Position numbers and translations under genes: made by a program. A stretch of 64,000 bases of DNA from Closterium sp. Naga37s-1 (lineage: Eukaryota; Streptophyta; Zygnematophyceae; Desmidiales; Closteriaceae). The stretch's first letter is position 1. Each line of letters opens with the position of its first letter. The stretch spans positions 846,001-910,000 of the forward strand of contig CANJKZ010000410.1 in NCBI GenBank assembly GCA_947471745.1, read 5' to 3'. The notes under the pieces are model-generated. The model was not told the origin of the DNA, ran no database searches, and saw nothing but the letters and a program-made list of their open reading frames with translations. Positions 31,801 to 40,287 of this stretch are shown one piece after another.

Positions 31801-33576
31801 CATACTCTCTCCGTAGTCCTCCTCCGCTGCTGCCTCTGGGTTCTCCTCACCCTTTTGCTGCTCCTTGGTTGCTGCACCACTCTCCTTAGGTTCACTGAAC
31901 TTGCTGGTCCCTCCAGGTTTGCTCTTCTTGAGCTCATTCTCCTTAGCGCGACCGTTCGCGCCATCGTCGCTACCGACCGCTCCATCCTTGGTGCTGATGC
32001 TTGCTGCCACTTGCCTCTCCTTAGGCATAGGGACCACTGGGATCTGCCACATCTCGTTGTAGACATCCCTGTCCTCATGAAGGTCCCAAAGAATTCGATC
32101 GCCAAGCCTTGCGGTGTAGGTCTTGGCTCCCTTCGAGTTCGTGTCCATGCCGGCCTTTGCCAACCGCCGCACGGAAATCAGGTTTGCAGCAAGGCTGGGC
32201 ACCCAAAGCACGTTCTTGAGGCCCACCATCTTCCCATCAGCACCCTTGAACATGGCCTTGCCCATGCCTTTCACCTCTGCTCGCTGCCCCAAAGCCGATG
32301 TGACATGCTTCACCGGTGACGGCTCGAGTTCGGTGAGCAAGTCCGGGCGAGGTGTCATGCTATAGGTAGCGCCACTATCAATCACCCAATAGTCCAGGGG
32401 GTGTAGGGTCACCTTCCCCACAGCTGCTGGCTCCTCAAAGCCTTCATCCTTCTCTGGACCAGCCGGTACTTGCGTCGACACGAAGTAGAATAGACCCGGG
32501 TATCGATCGTCGCTCGGGTCCTTGTCGTTGTCTCCGCTCTTCATGTTTGCAGCTCCGCCACCGCGACCGCCACGGCCTCCACGGCCTCGTCCTCTCCCTC
32601 CTCCTGCTCCTCTACCCTCTTGGCCTTGAGCAGGGGTCCAACCATCAGGGAGTTTGTAGCAGTCGCGCCACATGTGTCCGCTCTTGTGGCAATAGTGACA
32701 CTCGCCGTCGAATCGGCCGCGACCGCGTCCGTAGCTCTTGTCGTCGCTGCCGTAACCGCCACTCCTGCGGCCTCCGCCGAAGTTGCTCCCACCAAACCTT
32801 CCTCCCCCTCGTCCTCTGCCTCTTCCTCGACCATATCCACGGCCGATGCTCGCTGCCCCAGCGCCATCCGCACTCGCCAACTCACGGCGGCGGAAATCCT
32901 CTTGAAGGATAGCTCGCTTCACGTCTTCAAGTGAGAGGCGGGGCAAGTCGCGATTAAGGTTGATGATGAGCGAGGACCATGACTCTGGGAGTAAGGCCAG
33001 CAACTTGGTCTTCTTTTGGAGCTCACTGTAGTTCAAATCAGCTCCCTCAAGCCGCGTCAATAAGTCGAAGAATTTCTGCACCCCTTCTTCAACCGCTTCG
33101 TCTTCTTCAATTCGTAGTGCCGCCATTTGCCGTTCCAACACCACCGCTACCGCCGCTGTTGCAGGAGCATGTACACCCTTGAGAGCAGCCCATGCCTTTG
33201 GTCCTTTCTCTGGTTCACGCTGGAATGGCTTGATGTGACGGATCTGACTGCTCCCCAACGCTTGCCCAAGTAAGAGATAGCCTTGTGCGCTCTTCCGCAC
33301 CCACGGGCTCTTCTCCGGGTCGTTCTCGGGGCGCTTCTCCGTTCCTTCCATCACCTCCAGCAGGTCATAGTGGTCAAAGATGTTCTCCATCTTGAAGGAC
33401 CATTCAGCAAAGTTGTCACCGTTGAACTTGTCAAGCCCAAACACCCTAGGCTCATCCCTAGGTGGGCCAAGACTTGGTTGCATGGGCGCCATGGCTGAAT
33501 CACGGGGTTGGCCTTGAGCTTGAGCTTCTCCACTGCCACCAGCACCTCTGCCACCCCTTTCCTCAGGTCCAGACAT
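28807..33576 (-). CDS. B1 Gag-Pol polyprotein (copia), intact
   Basis: The ATG at 33576 (MSGPEERGGRG) starts a 1589-residue chain ending at TGA 28807-28809. An in-frame GTG further upstream lies in the PBS and is not a credible start. Gag core about 45-240 (FGLDKFNGDNFAEWSFKMEN); Gly/Arg-rich tail; zinc knuckle CHYCHKSGHMWRDC about 293-306; protease VIDSGATYSM with Asp near 400; GAG-pre-integrase LHRRMGH...CPTC about 617-655; integrase triad Asp 682, Asp 745, Glu 781 (DD35E); acidic linker with EEEEEEVQQV about 960-970; RT about 1095-1340 with MDIVTAFLNG and YVDDILIF near 1258; RNase H about 1435-1570 with YSDASYA, ESEYMALF and YCDSQGA. Order PR-INT-RT-RH defines Ty1/copia. All catalytic residues I checked are present. 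It has no frame separation between Gag and Pol, so the Gag/Pol ratio must be set another way. Confidence 0.95.
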   Translation of the reverse strand: MSGPEERGGRGAGGSGEAQAQGQPRDSAMAPMQPSLGPPRDEPRVFGLDKFNGDNFAEWSFKMENIFDHYDLLEVMEGTEKRPENDPEKSPWVRKSAQGYLLLGQALGSSQIRHIKPFQREPEKGPKAWAALKGVHAPATAAVAVVLERQMAALRIEEDEAVEEGVQKFFDLLTRLEGADLNYSELQKKTKLLALLPESWSSLIINLNRDLPRLSLEDVKRAILQEDFRRRELASADGAGAASIGRGYGRGRGRGRGGGRFGGSNFGGGRRSGGYGSDDKSYGRGRGRFDGECHYCHKSGHMWRDCYKLPDGWTPAQGQEGRGAGGGRGRGRGGRGGRGGGAANMKSGDNDKDPSDDRYPGLFYFVSTQVPAGPEKDEGFEEPAAVGKVTLHPLDYWVIDSGATYSMTPRPDLLTELEPSPVKHVTSALGQRAEVKGMGKAMFKGADGKMVGLKNVLWVPSLAANLISVRRLAKAGMDTNSKGAKTYTARLGDRILWDLHEDRDVYNEMWQIPVVPMPKERQVAASISTKDGAVGSDDGANGRAKENELKKSKPGGTSKFSEPKESGAATKEQQKGEENPEAAAEEDYGESMWGAIASAAFSNPTSATGECDWLTLHRRMGHVALPILQQLVKNEMVAGIRVKGEPDEVLGCPTCIQAKFTRFPFPSSEATAKAPLDEVVMDVVGPLKLGAAGAEYFLTIVDVYTRMTWVYVLAKKSDVAETLKTDWFPMVERQQDRLVKSIRTDRGGEFLSKEFGLWLKKNGIRHSLTMPYSPAMNGIAERANRTITEAARRSLIEAGLPDYFWPDAVRSACVAKNRALTHVGADKWVPYAEWLGRKPKVDMLRVFGCMCMALVPKHLRHNKLGAKAVWAVHLGMAQNSKGWLLWDPFTKKFLVSRDCKFMENFMYKDWKAENEAKIGVRFGEVKSSGLEHVELPLELSSGSTTTRQSSLVNGGEEANDAEEEEEEVQQVSERAPSLPSRTTSAPRIRATPQQRQGLQVPAAEEEGRGKRRVPPPNRLTYDAPGKQGKTALAGAAMMVGDDEESDYEECAFVFFSPVEMPGEPATLKEALESSDAEEWKKAIESELKSIEENDTFELVELPEGRTAITSKWLFKIKSDADGKIERYKSRLVAKGYQQKEKVDFKELFAPVVKPTTLRTLFAGAAIKGWVVKQMDIVTAFLNGILEEEIFMAQPERFDDGSGRVWKLKKALYGLKQAPRQWYMKLREVLEGIGFTPSTADHSLFMLGEGEQRSFMVVYVDDILIFSPSSDLVKEVMLKLQDKFKCKALGDVSFYLGLHIERDVEKRCMRVHQRKYLEALAANFGQSEGHVATPFPSGFKCVKGPEEESVGEEERRRFHSLVGSLMYAAVNTRPDVAFATGQLARVVQCPNEEQVAVGMRVAKYLGQTPTVGLQYSAAAQRRQKGADGVEPGRLFLTAYSDASYASEPEDMTSVGGFICCVGGGPTAWESKKQVDQALSSVESEYMALFRAVQEIVWQRRLLAELGEEQQGPTPLYCDSQGAIALAKNPVLHGLTKHMRVKWHWTRSMVTAGEVELRYVKTTGQPADMMTKRLVEQQHWKCCKLAGMALN

Positions 33577-33593
33577 TGTCGAAACTGCTCCAA

Positions 33594-33608
33594 GGGGCTC
33601 TGATACCA
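33594..33608 (-). promoter_or_regulatory. B1 primer binding site
   Basis: TGGTATCAGAGCCCC on the minus strand, two bases inside the 5' LTR end. Exact match over 12 bases to the plant-type initiator tRNA-Met complement. Confidence 0.88.
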
Positions 33609-33610
33609 CT

Positions 33611-34427
33611 TGTTATAGTCACAATAGGCTTGAATGTGCCTAAAACGAAAGAGAGAGCACAGACGGATTTCTGCACAGCGGCTTCAAACGTTGATAGCGT
33701 TCTTCTCACAGATGCAAATGACTTGATTCAAATTGGATCTGGAGCGTCTTCACGTCGTCTACAATTAGCAATTTAGATTGCACGATTTGATAAAGAATTG
33801 ACGACACAGCGTCGGTTTGAACGAACGGTACTATGGCAGCCACTATAGTCTTAGAACACAAGATAGGAAGAGTTACGAGTTGGGAATGACTCCCAGCTCC
33901 TACAAACCCCAAGAGCCGAGGTACACTGATGTGGAACAGTGCCACACTGTCCCCAACTACGAAGGGTCTCGAAACTACCCTTCACTAGGGCCTACACCAA
34001 GTGAAATGTTACACTACACAAAGTAATGTAACTATCTTCAATATCTTGAGGTGTACCCTTTTGGCGAGCTTCGAAATCACTTGAGGCTTGACACCAAGGC
34101 TCGGGCTCTTCATCACAAACTCATCCTTGAGTTCTTGATGGGTCTGCTGCACACACCTGCGACACGCCGAACGTTCGACACAGGACAAAATAGAAACCGC
34201 GCACGACAAAATAGAAACCGCGCGCGAGACACAAATGACCGCGTAACACGCGTCTAGCGATAACTCGCTATTGACTCGACACACACACTCGACATCATGA
34301 CTCAACATTCACACACAATTATAAGCATGAAATATACATTATCCCATGCCCTCATACCATTCCATACACACACACATTCACGCACACGGACAACAAGCCG
34401 AGTGCAAACCGTAGGGTTGCACCAACA
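33611..34427 (-). repeat. B1 5' LTR
   Basis: 817 bp, paired with 27947-28765. It carries the element promoter by family rule; I do not see a clear TATA box that I would assign. Confidence 0.92.
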
Positions 34428-34432
34428 GGAAG

Positions 34433-35582
34433 GTCCGTACGGAACCGCTCGCAGAGCTGGAAACGTACTGCACGGATCCAAGGGATCCTTGCTGCGCAAA
34501 GGGAAGACCGTGGTGTACCGCGTGTAGTCGTCAACGACCAGCACAAAGTAGCGCTCGCAGCCCTATCCACTGACGCGGGCTGGGCCCCACACGTCCATGT
34601 GGAGAGTCTGCAGGGGAGCAATCGTCAGGGGAAATAAGGAGTGAGGAGCGGCGCACTGCCGCCCCTCGACACAAGGAAGGCAGGGCGGGGGAGGCAAGGG
34701 CGGGAGGGGAGGCAGAGACCTGGGAAGACCAGAGACAAGGAGGCAGGAGTGCATGCCACGCAGGCGTGGCAGGGAGGGGTGATCAAGGCGGTGGTGCCAG
34801 AGGAGAGTCTGGTGCGACAGGAGGCGACACGAGCAAGGGGGTGCTACCTGACTTGACGCGGACACCTGGGCAGACGCAGCTACCTGAGCTGACTCTGTAG
34901 CCAGTGTGTACAGACCCGACCCTGGCCGACGAGTGAACGTGGCCAGGTGACGACTCGTCCGTGTACACGTGCAGATCGACACACGCTGACCCCCAGGAGT
35001 GGTGGTAGTGACCATCGAATCCTGGAGGGCAGCGGTACTCACCAAGTTCGCAGAGAACGAGGGGAGGTGAAGACCTGACAGTGAGGCGGATGGAACCGCC
35101 AGACACGGGAGAACAGTGGAGGAACGGGCAACGTCTGGGCCCCTAGAGGGGTCAGCCAGTCTGACCGGGACAGGTGCAGGGAGAGGAGTGAGGGTGGTGC
35201 TGTCACGAAAGGAACAGCGTGAGGCACCTGAGTCCAGCGTGAAGGTGTGCAAGGCCTCAGCAGGCGTAGTACCAGGGAGAGAAGACTCACTAGCACCTAG
35301 AGCAGCAGCCTCTATACCTGGGTCAGGCAGCACACACCGGTAACAGTCACCCTCAGCACTTAGAGACAAATCATACATAGCAGAAAGGATAGCAACATAG
35401 TCTAGGTCAAAGATCGCAACTCCAGACCTAAGCAGCTCTGCCCAGTGGGGGAGCTCGACCTCCTCACCAAACTCAGCGCGCCAAGCGTCGTCGAGGCGGG
35501 AGAAGCAGCGGTGCTGAGTGTGAGGCTTCCCGCATGTCTGACCAGCACGGTCACCCGTGCGAATGACATACGGGCAGCTCAC
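34433..35582 (-). pseudogene. A6 Cys/His motif, protease and integrase N-terminal part
   Basis: The frame 34563-35582 starts SCPYVIRTGDRAGQTCGKPH, then TQHRCFSRLDDAW, a Cys/His motif common to family A. Then follow SLSAEGDCYRCVLPDP, the protease LDSGASRCSF, LLWHHRLDHPSLPRL and CLPCVEGRQ. It stops at 34563-34565, where the Gln of SGQGRER is TAG. Integrase continues to the B1 insertion (LVVDDYTRYTTVF). It is in the same frame as A6 Gag upstream, separated from it by one TAG. Confidence 0.87.
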
Positions 35583-35603
35583 ACTACCCCCAGATGCCCC
35601 ACG

Positions 35604-36665
35604 CTAAAACAACCACTCACGAAGCTGCTGGGGCGACGGGGTCTCGCTCCGACGCTGCTGCCGCTGCCTCTGGCCTCCTCCGGTACCTCCACGCTGAGCT
35701 CCAGTCCTACCGCCACCACTCCCACCGCTGCCACTACCGCCACTCCAATCGCTGCCTCCACCGCCGCCACCAAAGCCTCCACTCCCGCCACCACCTCCAC
35801 CGCTGCCACCACCTCCACTGCCTCCACCACCGCCACTGGTGCCCCCACCACCACTCCCGCTGCCACCGCCACTGCCCCTGCCACCCTTGCCCTTGCTGGT
35901 GCGGCGCTTCGCACTAGCAGAAGCAGCCCCGAGGTCCTCAGCACTAGGGACGTTGACAGCTGCAGCAGAGGCGTAGGAGGGGGCAAGGGGGAAGGGGGAG
36001 CACCCCTCAAAGAAGGGCGTACGCGGAGTGCCACGAGCAGCACCTACAGCGACTACACTAGTCTCAGCTGCAAGGAGGTGCTGCTGGAGTAGGTCAATAG
36101 TGAGGACTGTGGGGTCGAGGGAGAGAAAGTGGTCCCTGACAGAGCGAAGAGAGTCAGGGAGGCGGGTGACTAAAAAGTAGAGAGTGATGAACATCGGGGG
36201 CTGGTTCCTGTCAAGGAACTCAGCTGGGGCAGCAGCGCGGTAGCGAGCTTCGGTAGTGCGAAGGTGGGAAACCAGGTCCTCTACTGTTGCAAAGGTGGAC
36301 AGCTCGGGGAACAGGTAGGGCAGTAGGAGGCAGCCTAGAGCAGGAGTGGCAGGCGTGGAGTAGCGAGCGGCGACAGCGTCGTACAGTGCCTGTGCTGTCC
36401 TAAGCTGTCCGAAGTGAGCGCATTCGGCCAACGGCAGGTGGTTGTGAATGGCTAAGCGGGCAGCAGCGTCGCGAGTAAGCCACTGTGAGCGGGTCGCGCT
36501 GTCATCTGTGGTGGGAGGGGCGGGAGCGGCGCTAGACGTGTGGTCAAACAACGAAACACTGTCCCTAGAGTCGCTCAGTAGGTACAGCTGCAGGTCGTCG
36601 AGCCATGTGTCAAACTGTGGGGGGCGTCCCTCATGATCGCACCCTAGCACGCGGAGAGAAGCCAT
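35604..36665 (-). pseudogene. A6 gag
   Basis: The ATG at 36665 gives MASLRVLGCDHEGRPPQFDT. About 353 codons with the family Gag core (SQWLTRDAAARLAIHNHLPL, FLDRNQPPMFITLYF, LLQQHLLAAE), the basic KRRTSKGKGGRG and a Gly/Ser tail, then QRQRQQRRSETPSPQQLREW. The stop at 35604-35606 is TAG in place of a Gln codon (FSQHGAS in A7). Apart from this stop the frame continues into protease. It is the most nearly continuous Gag-protease frame of family A. Confidence 0.88.
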
Positions 36666-37493
36666 AGTGGCGCAGCACGCAGAGCAAGGAGAAGCAGAGC
36701 AGCGCAGAGCACAGGGCAGGTAGCAGCAAGGGGCAGTGAGAGGGCCGCAAGGGGCGGCTAGCAAAGCAGCAGGGGCGGTGAGAGGGCCACCAGGGGCGGC
36801 GCGCGGGGCTGCAAGGGCGGCTCGCGGGCTGCAAGATCGAGGGGCGGGCTGGAAGGGGCGGCTCGCGGGGCCTGAGGTCGACTGTCGGGCCGGGGCCTAG
36901 GGGCGACGGGCGCGGGCCTAGGGGCGACTGGCGACGAGCCGGGGCTAGGGGTGTCGGTCGACGGGGCCGGGGCCTAGGGGCGACGGGCCGAGGGGCGACT
37001 ATCGACGGGCCGGGGCCTAGGGACATCTGGCGCGGGCCTGGGGGTGATGGGTGACGGGCCGGGGCGTAGGGGCGTCGGTCGCGGGCCTAGGGGCGTCGAG
37101 CGACGGGCCGGGGCGACTGGCCTAGGGGCGACTGTCCGGGCGTAGGGGCGACGGGCCGGGGCGATGAGCCAAGGGGTGACGGGCCGGGGCGACGTGCCTA
37201 GGGGCGACGGGCCGGGGCTAGGGGCGTAGGGGCGACGGGCTGGGGCGACGGGCCTAGGGGCGCCGGGCCGGGCTAGGGGCGACAGGCCTACGGGCTGGGG
37301 TAGGGGCGACGGGCCGGGCTAGGGGCGACGGGCCTACGGGCCGGGGTAGGGGCGACAGGCCGGCCTAGGGGCGACGGGCCTAGGGGCGACAAGCCGCACG
37401 AGGGCGGCGCGCTGGGTAGTAGGTGCGGCACGAGGGTCGATAGGGGTGCCTAGTGGGGCAGCGTAGTGGTGGGCCCAAGGAAAAAAAAAAAAC
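36666..37493 (-). repeat. A6 leader minisatellite
   Basis: A non-coding leader of imperfect short units of the type GGGGCGACGGGCCGGGGCCTA, ending in an A-run (37480-37492) before the hairpin and PBS. It is related to, but not the same as, the GTCGACCCTAGG units of A5 and A7. Confidence 0.75.
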
Positions 37494-37523
37494 GGTCCTA
37501 GCGAAGGACCTCCTCTGAAACCA
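37494..37523 (-). promoter_or_regulatory. A6 primer binding site and perfect hairpin
   Basis: The PBS TGGTTTCAGAGG (minus, 37512-37523) touches the 5' LTR. Next to it GGTCCT (37494-37499) and AGGACC (37505-37510) form a perfect 6-bp stem with a 5-nt loop. The stem is also found in A7, and with a wobble pair or one mismatch in A9 and A5. Confidence 0.7.
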
Positions 37524-37656
37524 TGTCAGAATAGACTAACGAGAATGAATGCATTGAGCAGAAGTTGGGTACAAGTACTAACCCTAATTGGGTTGTACCC
37601 CTTATGGGCTACCCCATTATAGCCTGCACAAATGTAAGCTCTGTAACATCCTGACA
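37524..37656 (-). repeat. A6 5' LTR
   Basis: 133 bp, TGTCAGAATAG...ATCCTGACA on the plus strand. Followed by the second CCCCC duplication and then E sequence. Confidence 0.88.
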
Positions 37657-38192
37657 CCCCCCAGAATCGCCCTCTGGATGGCGGCGCGCGGAGCAACCAG
37701 AAAGCGGCGCGAACATGGTCGCAGATTCGTCCGACCACAACCCGAAAGGCAAAGGCGGTGCTGAGAAGGAAAAGGAGCGTACTGCGGGCCAGTTTCTTCC
37801 ATGTTGGAGACGACGGGGAGCAAGGAGACGGTTCTGCCAAGGTTGGAGCAGAGCTGCACCCCATGGACTTTTGGGTGTTGGACACGGGCGCTGCGTTGAC
37901 GATGACGCCGCGCAAGGACCTGCTAGACGAACTACGCGCTGCACCAATCTCTCAGGTGTGCCCTGCACCTGGACACGCGTTGAAGGTGGCTGGTGCGGGA
38001 TGAGCTGAATTCAAGGGAGCAGATGGCAAGCCGGTGGTGCTGCACGACGTTCTGCTTGTTCCCGACCTCAAGGCCAACGTCACCTCCCTCCGTAAGCTTG
38101 TCAAGGCTGGGGTGAGCACTAGCACGGGTGGGGCACGCACTTACAAGGGGCAGCTAGGCAATCGGGTGCTTTGGGATCTGCACGAGAGAGTC
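37657..38192 (+). pseudogene. E protease region
   Basis: Continuation of E after A6. In pieces it reads MDFWVLDTGAALTMTPRKDL (aspartic protease, DTGA), LLDELRAAPISQV, FKGADGKPVVLHDVLLVPDL, KANVTSLRKLVKAGVSTSTG and NRVLWDLHER. It aligns in order with B1 (YWVIDSGATYSMTPRPDL, FKGADGKMVGLKNVLWVPSL, RILWDLHED), so E and B belong to one lineage. TGA at about 38002 interrupts the frame. At about 38192 it is cut off and joined to a minus-strand family A RT fragment. Confidence 0.8.
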
Positions 38193-39832
38193 ATGGTGCG
38201 CCGTGCTCTGTCCCGGGCGATCTGCAAGCCAAGATAGCTGCGCAGCTCACCCAGGTCAGTGCAGGTGTGTCTCTTCTACAGCTCCGACTTCACAAGGGCC
38301 AATGCCTCAGTGTCAGAAGTGGCAAAGACAAAGTCGTCGACGTACAGGAGGACGTAGAACGGCGGCAGCGAGGTGTCTGTGCGTAGAAACAGCGACAGGT
38401 CAGCAGTATAAGGAGCAAACTCAAGAGCCGCAAGCGTCGTCCTCAGTGTGTCGTGCCACTCGCGAGGCGCCTGGCGGAGACCGTAGACTAGCCGCCGCAG
38501 GCTCCACTGGGTACCTGCAGGAAACGACCCAGTGAAGCCAGGTGGACGGCGCAGCCAGATCTCCTCGTGTAGGCTGCCCTGCAGAAAAGCAATGCTGAAG
38601 TCCAGGGAGTGCAGCTCGTTATCACGCTGAGCTGCGACGTGCAGCAACACCCGAAGAGTGGTCATCTTCGGGGTAGGGGAGTGTTAGAGACTAAGGACGG
38701 AGTCTATGAAGATTAAGGGCCGAAATATCTCAAAATCGTCAACTACAATTCTGGACAGAAAAGTCGTCGTCACAAGAAACATCTTCGACGATTAACGCAC
38801 TGTTAGAATTCTCTCAAACTCGAGTATGTTGTATCCCTTGACCGTGGCTATCTTTCCCCATTTGAATAGTATCAAGATATGGAGTATAACTCGAGTTATG
38901 AATTTCGGCGCACTAGGGGGTATGCTGCCATAGAAACTTAACTCAATCACAAAGTTCTCTCACAAGTACACACAAGAAAGTTGGAGTAGCAATTGAACCA
39001 GGTAGGAGGGGATGAGGAGGACAAGAGGGAAGGTCCCAAGGGAGTCCCCAACCAAGGAAACCCCATACCACACAATTCCCCTCTCTATAGGCACCCCAAC
39101 TTTGACATTTGTCACTTTCCCAACTCATGCCATCCACCTCACCCAACTTGGTCACACTTGCCAACCTGGTTTGGCTTCTCCCAACCACTTGGCATCATCT
39201 ACAGTGATGGTGACGAATTTCACAACCCCAAAAGTCTGTACCCCATATTGAGTCAACCCGCAAATTCCCATAGTCGCTGCATCTCAATCAAAAACTTCGA
39301 ACGATCATATTTTTCTCGTTCTTGCTCCGATCGCGGTGATTCTCGGTTCGTCGGAAAGCTCTCAAGCAGAGGAGTCACTTCAGATATCTTCTCAAGGCAA
39401 ATAACACTCACACACACTCAGAAAATCCAAACAACACCAAACACAAATTCTTGCACACGCTCACACCACGCATGCAACACACAAACATATGATGGGAGGC
39501 AGACAGACGTGAATGCAAATGATAGCATCACATGACAGGGAGAAGGTATGGAAGAAGTCAACTCCCAGTAGCTGGCTGAAGCCTCGTGCAACGTAACGAG
39601 CCTTGAAGGCAGGCGGAGAACCCGACGGCCGCTTCACCCTGAAAATTCACATGCCATCAACTATGTTCGCCCCAGATGGGGTAACTGCGTCGACGTAGGT
39701 GCATGTGGACTTCCAGGATGCCATCTCTGCGTCCATGGCTGTTTGCCACTGAGAGGAGTAGGGACCCGTAATCGCCTCTGCGTAAGAGCGCGGGGTCGGG
39801 ATGTCTGGTGCATCTGGGTCTCCCTCAGGGGC
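38193..39832 (-). mobile_element. A8: reverse transcriptase fragment of family A, split by solo LTR D2
   Basis: A minus-strand RT fragment in two parts, 38193-38681 and 39538-39832. The second carries PEGDPDAPDIPTPRSYAEAI, AMDAEMASWKSTCTYVD and GMWIFR; the first carries MTTLRVLLHVAAQRDNELHS, YGLRQAPREWHD and YVDDFVF. SELQ is broken by TAG at 38276-38278, the same change as in A2. On the high-coordinate side it is fused to leader-type repeat; on the low side to E. Confidence 0.85.
38682..39537. mobile_element. D2 solo LTR
   Basis: 856 bp, ends TGTTA...TGACA, flanked by the perfect 5-bp duplication GGGAG (38677-38681 and 39538-39542) inside A8 RT. Nearly identical to D1 along its full length. 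Because the two targets differ, the two copies are independent insertions. Confidence 0.88.
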
Positions 39833-40124
39833 AAGGGGCGGCGCGCGGGCCGTGAGCAGGCGGCTATTGGGCCGCACGGGCGGCGAGCGGGCCTAGGGGC
39901 GGCGGGCAGGTCGCAAGGGGCGGCGCGCTGGCCGTGAGCAAGCGGCTAGCGTGCCGCATGGGCGGCGAGCGGGCCTAGGGGCAGCGGGCGGGTCGCAAGC
40001 GGGCGACGCGCGGGCTGCAGGAGGCGGCGCGTGGCCTGCAAGGGCGGCTCGCGGGCTGGTAATGACGGCGCGACGGGCAGCTACGGGCGGCTCACCAGGT
40101 AGGGCAGGGCAATAGGGCAGCTAG
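39833..40124 (-). repeat. family A leader fragment
   Basis: GC-rich imperfect repeat (GGGCGGCGAGCGGGCC type) like the A2 leader, with AGGGCAGGGCAATAGGGCAG near its end. It stands between RT of A8 and the LTR of A7 without Gag-Pol in between, so it marks a deletion or rearrangement junction. Confidence 0.55.
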
Positions 40125-40257
40125 CGTCCGAATGTTATAGTACTTACATTTCTGTAGGCTATAGTGGGGTAGCCCATAAGGGGTACAACCCAATTTGGGT
40201 TAGAACTTGTACCCAACTCTTTCATAGTTCATTTATTCCTCATTCGTTAGTTTGACA
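40125..40257 (+). repeat. A7 5' LTR
   Basis: 133 bp ending GTTAGTTTGACA. The first bases read CGTCCGAATG, where the family has TGTCCGAAC, so the terminal T has changed. Body matches the other A LTRs. Confidence 0.8.
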
Positions 40258-40287
40258 TGGTTTCAGAGCAGGTCCTTCGTTAGGACC
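40258..40287 (+). promoter_or_regulatory. A7 primer binding site and perfect hairpin
   Basis: TGGTTTCAGAGC at 40258-40269 directly after the LTR. GGTCCT (40271-40276) and AGGACC (40282-40287) form a 6-bp stem with loop TCGTT. The loop differs from A6 while the stem is kept. Confidence 0.72.

Larger units (their letters stand above)
27947..34427 (-). mobile_element. B1: complete copia element with TSD and intact polyprotein
   Basis: 6481 bp on the minus strand. LTRs lie at 27947-28765 (819 bp) and 33611-34427 (817 bp), with ends TGTTG...TAACA in element sense. I counted about nine substitutions and one 2-bp indel between them (about 1%). The flanking 5-bp duplication GGAAG is perfect (27942-27946 and 34428-34432). 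PBS, PPT and one uninterrupted polyprotein are all present. It is the only element here that looks complete and possibly competent. It lies in the integrase region of A6. Confidence 0.95.
26441..37656 (-). mobile_element. A6: family A copia lacking RT-RNase H, host of B1
   Basis: A minus-strand element with 133-bp LTRs at 26441-26573 and 37524-37656 (about 9 differences, 7%) and the perfect 5-bp duplication CCCCC (26436-26440 and 37657-37661). Without B1 and its duplication it is about 4730 bp. Gag, protease, integrase and linker are present. At about 26630 the linker is joined directly to the 3' UTR, so RT and RNase H are deleted. It sits in E gag and is itself cut in integrase by B1. Confidence 0.9.

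Noticed and set aside
33577..33609. GTG start of the B1 frame inside the primer binding site
   Set aside because: Eukaryotic translation would use the ATG at 33576; the upstream codons belong to the PBS and leader.
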